In this document: positions 1 through 8,879 of the stretch, one piece after another
Numbering within the stretch: the stretch's first letter is position 1
Layout: each line of letters begins with the position of its first letter
Assembly: GCA_964612295.1 (NCBI GenBank)
Contig: CAZTDY010000007.1
Coordinates: 36,124 to 100,123, forward strand
From: CAYQJL01 sp964612295
Lineage (GTDB): Bacteria; Eisenbacteria; RBG-16-71-46; CAIMUX01; WJJG01
DNA length: 64,000 bases
Reading direction: 5' to 3'
Program-made: the position numbers and the translations under genes
Notes under the pieces: model-generated
Database searches by the model: none
The model's input: only the letters and a program-made list of their open reading frames with translations
Told to the model about the DNA's origin: nothing

Positions 1-1367
1 ATCGTCGGCTTCGCATTCGCCCCCGTCTTGGGCTCCGCGGCGAACGCCTGCACCGGAACCTCGCGGCGGATCACCCGCGTGGTCTCCGATTCGGTGGCTT
101 CGGCCTGACGGAGAACCCGGAACGGTTGGGCCGCCGGAATGCGGACCTTCCGATTCGCGGCCCGATCCAATCCTGCCACCGGATCCGGCGAGGACTGAGA
201 CGACGCCGGCTGGGGGGGCTGAGGCGCGCGAGCGATTGGTTCAGCCGATCGCGGCGCGGCCGGGGCAGATTGCTCCTGAGCCGCGGGGGTCTCCGCCGCG
301 GGCTGAAGCGGGACCTCGGACCGGCTGGGGGCAACCGGCTGGCTTTGCAGTTTGGGTTGGGCGTCCGGGGTCCGAACCGTCTCCCCTCTTGGGGCGGCGG
401 CTTCTGCGGAGACCGGTGCGCCTGGCTTGGTCGGCTCGGGGACCACGGCCTTCGCAGGGGGCGTCACGGCCGCCTGTGCCGGAGGCGCGACGGGACGCGC
501 CGTGGCCGGCTTCACCGTGCTCTGCTGCGGAATCGTGGTGGAGCGTGGGGCCTCCGCAAGAGGCTTCTCAGGGGTTGCGGGCGACGGCTTCGCCGGGTGG
601 GCCGCAGCCTCAGGCTGCCCCTTGGCTTGAGCTGCCGGGGCCTCGGGCAGAGGATCGGCCTTTGGCGGAACCGGGGCCGGGGAGACCGCCTTCTCGGCCT
701 GGGCCGTCTGAGCGGGGACCGGCTTCTGTTCGGCCGACTCGGGGGTCACGACGACCGCGGCGGGATCGGCTGTCGGGGTCGGCGCAACGGTGAGCGGTGC
801 CGGAACCGTCCGCGCAACCGGCCGCCCGGCCGCGCGCCCTTGTCTGGAGCGAGGATCGATGGAGTTCTGCTCATTTTCGGGCGCCGCTTCCCCGCCTCTC
901 TCTGGTGCAGGGGTGTCCAGGGTGCCCAAGAGCCCCAGCCCCATGATGAGCGGCGGGCTGGCTTCGTTTTCGGCCGGCAGGTCAGAGGCCGGGGTGGTCG
1001 TCTCGCAGTCAATTTCGGTAACCGCCGCGGGGACCGCATCCGTCTCCTGCTCATCGGGGGGCGGCTCTCCCTGGCTGGATACGATGTCGATACGATCCGG
1101 CTGGCCAGCCGTGGCGACGGGGTTCGCCTGAGCAGGGGGCAATGGAGGATTGAGATCCAGGCGGGGGGTGAGTTCCGGCGAAACAGGATCGGGCTGACCT
1201 TCGGGATTCGCAACCAGTGGCAGGGCCTGCTTTGCGCGCAACGTCAGCGAGGCCACCTCTTCGTAGAGTCCCTCGGGCGTCGCTGAAACGCGGACGGTCC
1301 CCTCGCCTCCCTCCATGAGGGGCGACTCGGTGTGCGCAGGCACGAATAGCGCCGGAGTGAACTGCAT
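1..1367 (-). CDS. fliK: FliK-like flagellar hook-length control protein, N-terminal part (runs off the left edge)
   Basis: An open frame reads from an ATG at 1367 to the left edge without a stop, giving about 455 residues. After a roughly 110-residue acidic start the protein becomes a long Pro/Ala/Glu-rich, low-complexity stretch, as expected of the secreted ruler part of FliK. The C-terminal hook-binding domain that would prove the call lies outside the window. The start is 5 nt after the motE-like stop and has a GAGAGG ribosome site, so it belongs to the flgB-fliJ operon. Position after fliJ supports FliK. Another Pro/Ala-rich secreted or scaffold protein is possible. Confidence 0.7.
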   Translation of the reverse strand, partial: MQFTPALFVPAHTESPLMEGGEGTVRVSATPEGLYEEVASLTLRAKQALPLVANPEGQPDPVSPELTPRLDLNPPLPPAQANPVATAGQPDRIDIVSSQGEPPPDEQETDAVPAAVTEIDCETTTPASDLPAENEASPPLIMGLGLLGTLDTPAPERGGEAAPENEQNSIDPRSRQGRAAGRPVARTVPAPLTVAPTPTADPAAVVVTPESAEQKPVPAQTAQAEKAVSPAPVPPKADPLPEAPAAQAKGQPEAAAHPAKPSPATPEKPLAEAPRSTTIPQQSTVKPATARPVAPPAQAAVTPPAKAVVPEPTKPGAPVSAEAAAPRGETVRTPDAQPKLQSQPVAPSRSEVPLQPAAETPAAQEQSAPAAPRSAEPIARAPQPPQPASSQSSPDPVAGLDRAANRKVRIPAAQPFRVLRQAEATESETTRVIRREVPVQAFAAEPKTGANAKPT

Positions 1368-1372
1368 CGCGG

Positions 1373-2038
1373 TTACCTCTCTCCCAACCCAGGACTGATC
1401 TTCTCTGACGCCGGCGTGGTCTGTTCCTTGGTCAGACGCGCCACTCTCATCGGATCGACATAGGCCAGTATTTTCGCGGCCTGCCTGGTATTCAGCTTCG
1501 CGAGCACCTTCTGGAAGGTGACGTCATCGAGGTTGACCATCACCATCGCCGCCGATTGAGGCTTCATGCTCGAGTAGATCTTCGCCAGATCCGCGGTCGC
1601 TTTCTCTGCGTCCGCCTCCGCGACGTCCCGCGCCTCCGTCATCTGCGTCGTTGCCTCCGCCATCAGGTCGATGCGCTCCTGGAGCCGCTGTTGTTCGATC
1701 CGCACCTGCTGCTTGAGGGCGCGCAGCGAATCGATCGCCGCCGGGGCGGATCCGACCTCCAGGGTGGCGTCCTCACCCGCCTGCACGGCGTCCGCCTTGG
1801 CCGGGGCGTCTTCCACGGTCACCGCCGTCGCCGCCCGATTGCGCAGCCGGGGCAGAATTCCGCGCTGAGCCACGCCCGTGGCGAAGAGCATGATCACCGT
1901 GAGAACGACAGCACAGGCGACGAAGACCGCAACCAACCCCAGGGGTCCGGCCGCACCCCTCTCCCGAGGAGCCCGCCAGGTCGCATCCCAGGCGCTCAAC
2001 CAGCGCTGTTTGATGCCCGGCCGTGATTGCGTTCTCAT
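1373..2038 (-). CDS. MotE/MgtE-N-like flagellar membrane protein
   Basis: This 221-residue protein has one strong membrane segment at about residues 32-54, an Ala/Glu-rich coiled coil at about 105-150, and a C-terminal region with the MgtE-N/FliG-like pattern KIYSSMKP, VLAKLNTRQAAKILAYVDP. That layout matches the MotE (YlxF-type) chaperones described in alpha-proteobacteria and related small proteins placed between fliJ and fliK elsewhere. It probably sits in the inner membrane and helps motor or export assembly. The gene is 23 nt after fliJ and 5 nt before fliK. Function is inferred from domain layout and position. Confidence 0.75.
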   Translation of the reverse strand: MRTQSRPGIKQRWLSAWDATWRAPRERGAAGPLGLVAVFVACAVVLTVIMLFATGVAQRGILPRLRNRAATAVTVEDAPAKADAVQAGEDATLEVGSAPAAIDSLRALKQQVRIEQQRLQERIDLMAEATTQMTEARDVAEADAEKATADLAKIYSSMKPQSAAMVMVNLDDVTFQKVLAKLNTRQAAKILAYVDPMRVARLTKEQTTPASEKISPGLGER

Positions 2039-2061
2039 ATCCGGTTCCCTCGTCCTCGGCC

Positions 2062-2508
2062 CTAGGCCGCTTCCTTCGCCCGTTCATGGCCGACGGTCGC
2101 CGCCTCGTCGGTCACCTGGTTCTCGTCTCGCAGCACGTCCTTGACGAACTCTAAGTACCGGCGCTCGCGCAGACGCTCGAGTGCCTTGCGTTCCAGCCGG
2201 GCCTTCAAGAGTTCCTGGCGATCCTGCTCGACCACCGTGATCCACTGTTCGATTCGCTCGAGCGTTTCATCTCTTTGCCGGCGCAGCTCGCCGACGTATT
2301 GCTCCTCCCGCAGCAGACCGGAAACATCCAGCACTCCTTCGCGAGAAGAAGCCGTAGCCGTACTGGTCATCTCTTGCTCGAGCCGCATCATGCGATCCTC
2401 CTGTGCCCGCTTGGCTGCCTCGCTTCGCGCCAACGCTAGTCCGGCGGCGTCGACCCGCGCTTGGCGGACCTTCTCCAAACCCGAGAGCGCAAAACGAAAC
2501 TTCTTCAC
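2062..2508 (-). CDS. fliJ: Flagellar export chaperone FliJ
   Basis: The 148-residue, highly charged, almost wholly helical coiled-coil protein begins VKKFRFALSGLEKVRQ, the usual FliJ start pattern (M-K-x-F-x-F). FliJ links the FliI ATPase to the FlhA export gate. I chose the GTG at 2508 because GGAGG lies 4 nt upstream and the family signature starts there. An in-frame ATG at 2565 would add 19 residues unlike FliJ. It follows fliI directly, the standard order. Confidence 0.85.
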   Translation of the reverse strand: MKKFRFALSGLEKVRQARVDAAGLALARSEAAKRAQEDRMMRLEQEMTSTATASSREGVLDVSGLLREEQYVGELRRQRDETLERIEQWITVVEQDRQELLKARLERKALERLRERRYLEFVKDVLRDENQVTDEAATVGHERAKEAA

Positions 2509-2565
2509 CCTTCCTCCAATCGCCGCTCCGAAGGGCTTGGTGTGCCCTGCAGACGGCAGCTCCAC

Positions 2566-3987
2566 CTATTGCAGCGCACCCACCGGCGCATCCGCGGATT
2601 GAGCGGGTGCGGTGGCAAGCTTGCTCAGCCAAGCCAACGTTTCCTCCGTGTTCGAGGCCTCTTCCGGCCGTTGCCGAAGGAAGGACTCGATCTCGGGGAG
2701 ACGCTGGATAGCGTCATCCACTTGAGGATTGGAGCCACTGACGTAGGCTCCCAGATTGATCACATCCTCGGCCTCACCATGGACCGCGAGGATTTGGCGG
2801 ATACGATCGGCGGCCGCCCGATGCTCGGGGGTCGTGATGTCGGGCATCACGCGACTGACACTGCCCAGGACATCGATGGCCGGATAGTGACTGCGGTGGG
2901 CCAGCCGCCTCGATAAGCGGACGTGCCCATCCAGAATCGAACGCGCGGCATCGCTGATCGGCTCGTTCATGTCGTCCGATTCGACGAGGACGGCCAGGAG
3001 CCCGGTGATACTGCCCTGCTCGGTGATGCCGATCCTCTCCAAGAGCTTCGGCATCTGCCCGAAAACCGACGGCGGATACCCGCGCGTCGTGGGTGGTTCG
3101 CCGGCCGCCAGGCCGATCTCCCGCTGCGCGGTCGCCACGCGGGTCAATGAGTCCATCATGAAGAGCACGTCCCGTCCCTGATCCCGGAAGTACTCGGCCA
3201 CCGTGAGGGCCAGCATGGCGCCCTTGACACGCACGAGCGCGGGGCGATCCGAGGTGGCCACGATGACGACCGACTTGGCGAGTCCCTCGGCCAAATCCCT
3301 CTCCAGAAATTCGCGCACCTCGCGGCCGCGTTCCCCGATCAGGGCGATGACGTTGACGTCGGCCTGCGCGTGGCGGGCGATCGAGCCTAAGAGCACCGAC
3401 TTTCCGATGCCCGAGCCGGCGAAGATGCCCATGCGCTGGCCTTTTCCGCAGGTCAGAAGTCCATCGATCGCGCGAATGCCGGTGACGACAGGATCGTGAA
3501 TGCGGCGTCTGGAGAGCGGTGCGGGAGCGGCGGACACGAGCGGCCGGTGATACACGCCGCGCAGCGCGCCCAGATTGTCGAGGGGAGCTCCCAGGCCGTC
3601 GATGACCCGGCCGAGGAGACTCTCGCCCACCGGGACCGACAACGGCCGGTTCAGGGCCCACACGCGATCGCCAGGACGAACCCCGGCGAAATCGGTCAGC
3701 GGCATGAGGAGGATGGCATCCTGGCGGAAGCCGACCACCTCGGCCGGCACAAACCGCTCCTCTCCACCCGCGCTCATGTCTTCTCCAGCAGGACTTCCCG
3801 TCCCTAAGGGACCGGGGGCCGGAGGATCAAGCAGTTCGATCCTGCAGAGCTCGCCCACCGCCGCCCGCGGTCCGGAGGCCTCGACGAGGCCACCGACCAT
3901 CCGAACGACACGCCCCGCACAGGTCAGTGCGTCCACCTGCGCCGCGGCGTCAAATGCGCCTCTCAGATCAAGCTGCATTCTCGGCAT
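2566..3987 (-). CDS. fliI: Flagellum-specific ATPase FliI
   Basis: The 473-residue protein is a F1-beta/type III secretion ATPase. Walker A is GSGIGKS at about 191-197, followed by the conserved IGERGREVREF stretch, the Walker B region FMMDSLTR, and the ESDDMNEP segment typical of FliI. It powers export of rod, hook and filament subunits with FliH and FliJ. I chose the ATG at 3987 because GAGGAAAAGG precedes it; it overlaps the fliH end by 20 nt. A second ATG lies three codons later. Length is close to E. coli FliI. Confidence 0.96.
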   Translation of the reverse strand: MPRMQLDLRGAFDAAAQVDALTCAGRVVRMVGGLVEASGPRAAVGELCRIELLDPPAPGPLGTGSPAGEDMSAGGEERFVPAEVVGFRQDAILLMPLTDFAGVRPGDRVWALNRPLSVPVGESLLGRVIDGLGAPLDNLGALRGVYHRPLVSAAPAPLSRRRIHDPVVTGIRAIDGLLTCGKGQRMGIFAGSGIGKSVLLGSIARHAQADVNVIALIGERGREVREFLERDLAEGLAKSVVIVATSDRPALVRVKGAMLALTVAEYFRDQGRDVLFMMDSLTRVATAQREIGLAAGEPPTTRGYPPSVFGQMPKLLERIGITEQGSITGLLAVLVESDDMNEPISDAARSILDGHVRLSRRLAHRSHYPAIDVLGSVSRVMPDITTPEHRAAADRIRQILAVHGEAEDVINLGAYVSGSNPQVDDAIQRLPEIESFLRQRPEEASNTEETLAWLSKLATAPAQSADAPVGALQ

Positions 3988-4705
3988 CCTTTTCCTCGGA
4001 TAGGAGATCTGCGCAACTGGCCCAGCTTCCCAGGGCCTCACTGCAACGGTCCAGGAACCCTTCGATACTGCCGTCGATGTGGAGCTGCGGAGTTTCGACC
4101 ACACATCCTCCGGGCGTCAGACTCTCATCCTCGCGAAGCTGCAGTTCGCTCCCCTCATCGAGGAGCCGTCCCAGCTCTTCGCGCCTCTCCTTCACGAGTT
4201 CGATGTCCGCAGGATGAACGCGGACGACAATGCGTTCGCCACTTGCCAGATTCAAAAGCGCCTCTTCGACGCCGCGCAGCGTTAGGGCCGGGTCCGCCTC
4301 GTGCGCCAGACGGCAGAAGCGCTCGGTCATGCGCACCGCCAACTGCACCAGATCCCGGGACGCGGCGCTCAAGATGCGGCCTCGTTCGGCGAGAATCTCC
4401 GTGGCCAGCTGGTCCATGCGCTCGGCCTTCTCGCGCAAGGCAGCCCGCTCGGCTTCCCGGCCCTTGGCCAGACCTTCCTCGTGCCCGTGATGGCGCGCCG
4501 CGGTAGCCTCCTCGCGAAGCTGATCGATCTGGGTCTGCAGCCCCTCGGTTGCGCGGCGCATCTGCTCTTCGGAGTAGACCGGCTGCGAGAGTTGCCCCAA
4601 CGGGGTCCCGTCCGGACCCACGGCCGCCCACGACCGCTGCCTCTCGAGGAGGTTGACGGTGCGGCCCGAAAGCCGCGCATTCTTGAGCACGTTGGCGCTA
4701 GGCAA
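3968..4705 (-). CDS. fliH: Flagellar assembly protein FliH
   Basis: This 245-residue protein has a charged N-terminal coiled coil (about 45-120) rich in Glu, Arg and Ala, and a C-terminal domain with the V-ATPase E-subunit/FliH pattern (VRVHPADIELVKER, PGGCVVETP, IDGSIEGFLDRC). FliH dimers bind and restrain FliI. The longest frame uses a TTG at 4705 overlapping the fliG stop by 8 nt; a GTG five codons later is an alternative. Position between fliG and fliI is the standard one. Confidence 0.9.
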   Translation of the reverse strand: MPSANVLKNARLSGRTVNLLERQRSWAAVGPDGTPLGQLSQPVYSEEQMRRATEGLQTQIDQLREEATAARHHGHEEGLAKGREAERAALREKAERMDQLATEILAERGRILSAASRDLVQLAVRMTERFCRLAHEADPALTLRGVEEALLNLASGERIVVRVHPADIELVKERREELGRLLDEGSELQLREDESLTPGGCVVETPQLHIDGSIEGFLDRCSEALGSWASCADLLSEEKDAENAA

Positions 4706-5726
4706 CTAACTCTTCTCCCTCACCGGCGCGGGCGATGGTGATCTGGCCCGCTTCATCCAGACGCAGAATCGCGTCGATAATCCTCGACTGGGCTTCCTCG
4801 ACATTCTTCAGCCGAACCGGACCCATGAATTCCATCTCGTCGCGCAACATCTCGGACGCGCGCTGCGAAACGTTGGTGAAGACCTTCTCCTTCAGTTCAT
4901 CACTGGCGGCTTTCAGGGCCAGCACCAGCGTGGAGGAATCGACCTCCTTGAGGACGTTGCGCATGTCCGCATCCGAGAGCTTGAGGACATCCTCGAACGT
5001 GAAGAGGAACGACTTGATCTTGGCGGCCAGCGGAGGATCTTCGGTCTCCATCGTGGCCATGATCTTCTTCTCCGTCGTCCGATCGAGCAGGTTGAGGATC
5101 TCGGCCACGACTTCCACGCCTCCGGCGCTTTCCATCCCGGCCCGTTTCCAGTTGCTGAACATCAGATTGAGACTCTCTTTGACCTCGTTGATGACGTCGG
5201 GAAAGACGTTCTCCATCATGGCGATTCGCGAGATGATGTCGGTGCGGCTGTCGGCGCCGATCTGGCTCATGATGCGCGCCGACTGGCGCGGCTTCAGGTT
5301 GGCCAGAATGAGCGCGATCGTCTGGGGATGTTCCTTCTGGATGAAACCGAGGAGCTGTTCGTCGTCGATCTCGTTCAGGACCTCGAACCCGGACGGGTCG
5401 AGCGCCGCGCGCACGCGTTCGATGATGCTGGCGGCCGCTTCAGGACCGAGCGCCTTGGCGAGCACCTCTTCTGCGAATTCCTCACCGCGCTGCATGAAGG
5501 CACCCATCGCGGAGCGAATCGTGTCGTACTCGCCGAACACGTTCTCGACCACCTGCTTGGGCATCTCATCCATGCGGGCGATGTTGCCCGTGAGCAGCTC
5601 GAGCGATTCGCCGTCTAGGTGAGACATGACCTCGGCGGCCTTGTCCGTCCCCAGCGAAATCGCCAGAATGGCCGCCTTTTCAGCGCCACTGAGATCGGAA
5701 GTAGAGATTGCCTGGTTCTTCGCCAT
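4698..5726 (-). CDS. fliG: Flagellar motor switch protein FliG
   Basis: The 342-residue protein carries all three FliG domains. The middle-domain EHPQ motif is at 132-135 within KEHPQTIALIL, and the C-terminal torque helix region includes LFTFEDVLKLSD and a charged stretch near FMGPVRLKNVEEAQ. FliG caps the MS ring and interacts with the stator. The ATG at 5726 has GTAGGAG 6 nt upstream. It starts 9 nt after fliF ends. Confidence 0.98.
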   Translation of the reverse strand: MAKNQAISTSDLSGAEKAAILAISLGTDKAAEVMSHLDGESLELLTGNIARMDEMPKQVVENVFGEYDTIRSAMGAFMQRGEEFAEEVLAKALGPEAAASIIERVRAALDPSGFEVLNEIDDEQLLGFIQKEHPQTIALILANLKPRQSARIMSQIGADSRTDIISRIAMMENVFPDVINEVKESLNLMFSNWKRAGMESAGGVEVVAEILNLLDRTTEKKIMATMETEDPPLAAKIKSFLFTFEDVLKLSDADMRNVLKEVDSSTLVLALKAASDELKEKVFTNVSQRASEMLRDEMEFMGPVRLKNVEEAQSRIIDAILRLDEAGQITIARAGEGEELVA

Positions 5727-5735
5727 CGATTGCTC

Positions 5736-7217
5736 CTACGAGGCTTCCTGTAGCCATGCCCGGATGACCCGAGCGATGTCCTCTGCCGGCTGTTCGGAGA
5801 GGTCCTTGATCTTGCGCTCCAATCGGATCTGGCGCAGATCCCGCGCCGGCCTGGACTCTTCCTCGTCCTCCTCGTCCTCGAGGCCCGGCATGTTCGACAC
5901 GCGGCCACCCGCGGCCGGGGCAGAGGCCCGGGCAAGCAACTTCCAGAGAATGAAGATCGCCCCCGCCGCCAGCAGGAGCGAGACAACCACCGAGCCGATC
6001 TTCTGGATCATCTCGAGCTGGTGGACCTTTTGCATTTCCTTGACCGTCTGCATCATCTCGGTGTCGTCGAAGGCGATGTTCTCGATGCTCAGCTCATCGC
6101 CGCGCTCGGCGCTGTAGCCGACCGCCGCCTTGACGAGCGAAATCAGCTTCTCCATTTCGTCGCTTCCGCGCGGCACGTACTCGCGTTCACCCTCTTCCGA
6201 GGTTTCGTAGGTTCCGTCGATGAAGACCGAGGCCGAGAGCCTCCTGATCGTGCCCGGGGTGTCCACGGCGTGTTGGATGGTCTTTGAAATCTCGTAGTTG
6301 GTGACCGACTCCTCGGTCGATCCTCCGTCGCCGGCAGTCTGCTCGGTGCGCTGTTCGCTGCGGACGGCAGGGGTCTCGCTGTCATAGATCTCGCGGGTCG
6401 TCTCGACGCGTTCGAAGTCGAGGTCGGCCGAGATCCGCACGACCGCCTTATTGGGGCCGAGCACGCGCTCCAAGGCGGTCTGGGCCTTGCGCACCAAGTC
6501 CTCTTCGATCGTGCGGGTCAGGTAGATCTGGTCGCCGGTCACGCCGAGGAGACTCTCGGCATCGGACGGCTTCGAGAGGAGGCGCCCACTGGTGTCCAAG
6601 ACGGTGACATTGTCGGCCTGGAGCCCTTCGACCCCCGCCGCCACCATGTGCACAATCCCCTGCACCTGAGGTTCACGGAGCGCCGCGCCGGAGCGCAGCT
6701 TGATGACCACCGAGGCCGTCGCGGGCCGCTCATCTTCCTGAAAGAGACTTGGCTCGGGAATGACGAGGTGGATCCGGGCTTGGGCGACCTCATCCAGCGT
6801 CTGCACCGTGCGCGCGAGCTCCCCCTCGAGCGCGCGGCGGTACTGCAGCTTCTGAACGAAATCGGTCCAGCCCATCTTGTTGGTGTCGAGGATCTCGTAG
6901 CCCTGTCCGGAGGACTGCGGCAGTCCCTCGGAGGCCAGCTGCAGGCGCGCCTCATAGACGTCGCCCCGCGCAACCTCCACGGTCCGCCCGCCGTCGGCGA
7001 GTTTGTAGTCGATGTTCATCGACGTGAGTTCATCGACCACCGCCGAGGCGTCTTCTGGCTCCATCTTCGCGTAGAGGACGGTGAACTCCTCGCGGCCCGC
7101 CCAGGAGACGACCACGACGATCAAGATCACCAAGGCCACCGCCACCACGCCCATGAAAACGCGGTGGGCGGACGGAAGCCGGTTCCAAATCCTCTTGACC
7201 TGATCAAACCATCCCAC
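5736..7217 (-). CDS. fliF: Flagellar MS-ring protein FliF
   Basis: The 493-residue protein has an N-terminal membrane helix (about 20-39), the YscJ/FliF ring-building motifs (VLYAKMEPEDASAVV, EGELARTVQTLDEV, ARIHLVIPEPSLF), a long periplasmic region, a second membrane helix (about 408-430) and a charged tail ending IARVIRAWLQE that would bind FliG. It is somewhat shorter than the usual 530-560 residues. A perfect AAAGGAGG precedes the ATG. The 99-nt gap to fliE shows no clear promoter or terminator, so the operon probably continues through it. Confidence 0.97.
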   Translation of the reverse strand: MGWFDQVKRIWNRLPSAHRVFMGVVAVALVILIVVVVSWAGREEFTVLYAKMEPEDASAVVDELTSMNIDYKLADGGRTVEVARGDVYEARLQLASEGLPQSSGQGYEILDTNKMGWTDFVQKLQYRRALEGELARTVQTLDEVAQARIHLVIPEPSLFQEDERPATASVVIKLRSGAALREPQVQGIVHMVAAGVEGLQADNVTVLDTSGRLLSKPSDAESLLGVTGDQIYLTRTIEEDLVRKAQTALERVLGPNKAVVRISADLDFERVETTREIYDSETPAVRSEQRTEQTAGDGGSTEESVTNYEISKTIQHAVDTPGTIRRLSASVFIDGTYETSEEGEREYVPRGSDEMEKLISLVKAAVGYSAERGDELSIENIAFDDTEMMQTVKEMQKVHQLEMIQKIGSVVVSLLLAAGAIFILWKLLARASAPAAGGRVSNMPGLEDEEDEEESRPARDLRQIRLERKIKDLSEQPAEDIARVIRAWLQEAS

Positions 7218-7316
7218 GGGAGTCCTCCTTTACACTCCCGCGGCCGATCCACGACGCTTGACACGCGCCTTGGAACTCCACGGTTGCCAGCGATCTGTGA
7301 TCCTTAGGCCGCATGG

Positions 7317-7655
7317 CTACACCTGCATCCTCATCAGCTCCTGATAGGACTGGAGCAGCTTGTCCCTGACCGATTGCACCAACTGAAACGCGATCGCCGC
7401 TTCCTGCTGTGCGATCACGACCTCGTGCAAGTTCTGAACCTCACCGGCGGCGAACTGCTCGGTGAGCTGATCGGCTCGCTGCTGGAGCCCGTTCACCTCG
7501 GACAACACGCCCGACAAGGTGTCGGCGAAGTCGGTCTTGTTTGCGGCGCCGGCCGGGGGCTCGAGGGTGATGCCCCGTTGGGGCTCAACCTGATGCAGCG
7601 ACTGCAAGCGCTGCGCCGCGCCGGTAATCGCTCCTGGTCCACCGATGCCGCTCAT
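7317..7655 (-). CDS. fliE: Flagellar hook-basal body protein FliE
   Basis: This 112-residue protein has the FliE core: DFADTLSGVLSEVNGLQQRAD, GEVQNLHEVVIAQQEA, and the C-terminal AFQLVQSVRDKLLQSYQELMRMQV. FliE joins the MS ring to the rod and is an early export substrate. The start has AGGAGAGG close upstream. It follows flgC by 34 nt, the standard flgB-flgC-fliE order. Confidence 0.95.
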   Translation of the reverse strand: MSGIGGPGAITGAAQRLQSLHQVEPQRGITLEPPAGAANKTDFADTLSGVLSEVNGLQQRADQLTEQFAAGEVQNLHEVVIAQQEAAIAFQLVQSVRDKLLQSYQELMRMQV

Positions 7656-7689
7656 ATGTCCTCTCCTCTCCCCGTATTCCTAGGGCGCA

Positions 7690-8199
7690 CTACTTACCGA
7701 TCGAGAGCGCCATTTCCTGCATCCGCTTGTCCGTCGCGAGAGCCGCGACGTTCGCTTCGTAGGCCCGCGACGCCAGGATCAAGTTGACCATCTCGGTGAC
7801 GGGGTTGACGTTCGGGTACTGCACGAAGCCGTCATCACCCGCGTCCGGATGCGAGGGGTCGTAGATCTGCGTAAAGGGGGTTTCGTTGTCCTGACTGATC
7901 CTGACCTGCACCTGGCTTTGGGTCGCGCTGCCGAGTCCGGCGCTCTGGCCGGCCGTCATGTGCTGGTCGTGCGTGCGGGAGGGAGCCAGGGTCGAAGCGT
8001 TCTCGCCCGGCTTGGCCGCGGAGGCTTGGCGAGTTTCGACGGCCTCGAAGCTGACCTGCTGGCGCCGGTACGGACCACCTTCGGCCGTGCGAGTGGTCTG
8101 CGCGTTGGCCAGGTTCTCCGAGATCGTGTTCATCCACTGGCGGTAGGCCGACAGCGCCGAGGCGCTCGAGTTCATTCCGCTCAGGTAGTTGATCTTCAT
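7690..8199 (-). CDS. flgC: Flagellar proximal rod protein FlgC
   Basis: The 169-residue protein has the rod N-terminal motif SALSAYRQWMNTISENLANAQT and the C-terminal motif VTEMVNLILASRAYEANVAAL with a tail typical of FlgC. The middle holds YDPSHPDAGDDGFVQYPNVN, the conserved FlgC segment. An AGGAAG site precedes the ATG at 8199. An internal Met at codon 9 is less likely. Confidence 0.96.
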   Translation of the reverse strand: MKINYLSGMNSSASALSAYRQWMNTISENLANAQTTRTAEGGPYRRQQVSFEAVETRQASAAKPGENASTLAPSRTHDQHMTAGQSAGLGSATQSQVQVRISQDNETPFTQIYDPSHPDAGDDGFVQYPNVNPVTEMVNLILASRAYEANVAALATDKRMQEMALSIGK

Positions 8200-8232
8200 G
8201 GCTTCCTGCCTCTATCTCCTACAAAACGTGCG

Positions 8233-8631
8233 CTAGCGGATCGCGTCCTGGATCCCCTTGTACTTGCGCGCCAAGAGCTGACTGAGCGCCTGGAAGTGAA
8301 TCTCGTTCTGCTTCATGCGCACCAGTTCCTGCTCGAGATCGACGTTGTTGATCGCACCCTCGGGCGTCTGGGCCTCGCTGGGCTGAACCTGGGGCGCCGG
8401 AACATCGCCGCTTTTCTCCGCCCCGCGATGACCGGCACTCGTCTGCGCCAGCTCGATCGACTGGCGGGCCTTCGAGATCTGCTCCTCGAACAGAACCTCC
8501 TTGGCCTCGAACCCGGGGGTCGTCACATTGGCGATGTTTTCCGAAATGACCCGCATGCGCGTCTGACCGGCATCCATCCCCCCCTTGAGGAGATTCATGG
8601 CCCGGCTTCCGAAGAGCACATTGCGGATCAT
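8233..8631 (-). CDS. flgB: Flagellar proximal rod protein FlgB
   Basis: The 132-residue protein has the rod N-terminal signature RMRVISENIANVTTPGFEAKEV and the FlgB C-terminal pattern VDLEQELVRMKQNEIHFQALSQLL. It is the first gene of the basal-body operon that runs left through fliK. An AAGGAG site precedes the start, and a sigma-54 promoter lies 74 nt upstream. Confidence 0.96.
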   Translation of the reverse strand: MIRNVLFGSRAMNLLKGGMDAGQTRMRVISENIANVTTPGFEAKEVLFEEQISKARQSIELAQTSAGHRGAEKSGDVPAPQVQPSEAQTPEGAINNVDLEQELVRMKQNEIHFQALSQLLARKYKGIQDAIR

Positions 8632-8704
8632 TGCCTCGCTCCTTCCTTCGCGCTGCCCGGTGAGACACCTGCGGCGGGCAGATCCGTTCCGCCCGGCCTA
8701 TCTG

Positions 8705-8721
8705 ATGCAAGGGCTGTGCCG
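8705..8721 (-). promoter_or_regulatory. Sigma-54 promoter of the flgB-fliK operon
   Basis: Read on the minus strand the site is CGGCAC-AGCCC-TTGCAT, one base from the sigma-54 consensus TGGCAC-N5-TTGCA, with -24 GG and -12 GC exactly 12 nt apart. The predicted start, near 8695, leaves a leader of about 64 nt before flgB. A sigma-54 activator with GAFTGA is encoded immediately upstream (8880-10331), as in systems where FlgR drives rod genes. Confidence 0.8.
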
Positions 8722-8879
8722 CTAGACCTCCGGCAAGGCCATGCGGGCTAACCGCTTCAAAACAGGTGTATTACCGCAACTCCCTCCTCCTGTTTCCACG
8801 ATCGAGCGCCGGGCAGATCCTTCCCAGGGCGGCAAGTTTTTCCCCCCCGGGTCCTCCGAGGGAGCCCAGGCGCACTCGA

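Noticed and set aside
126..1286. Long plus-strand open frame rich in Arg and Gly
   Set aside because: It is antisense to the open fliK frame; its composition is what high-GC complement of Pro/Ala codons gives, and it has no family pattern.
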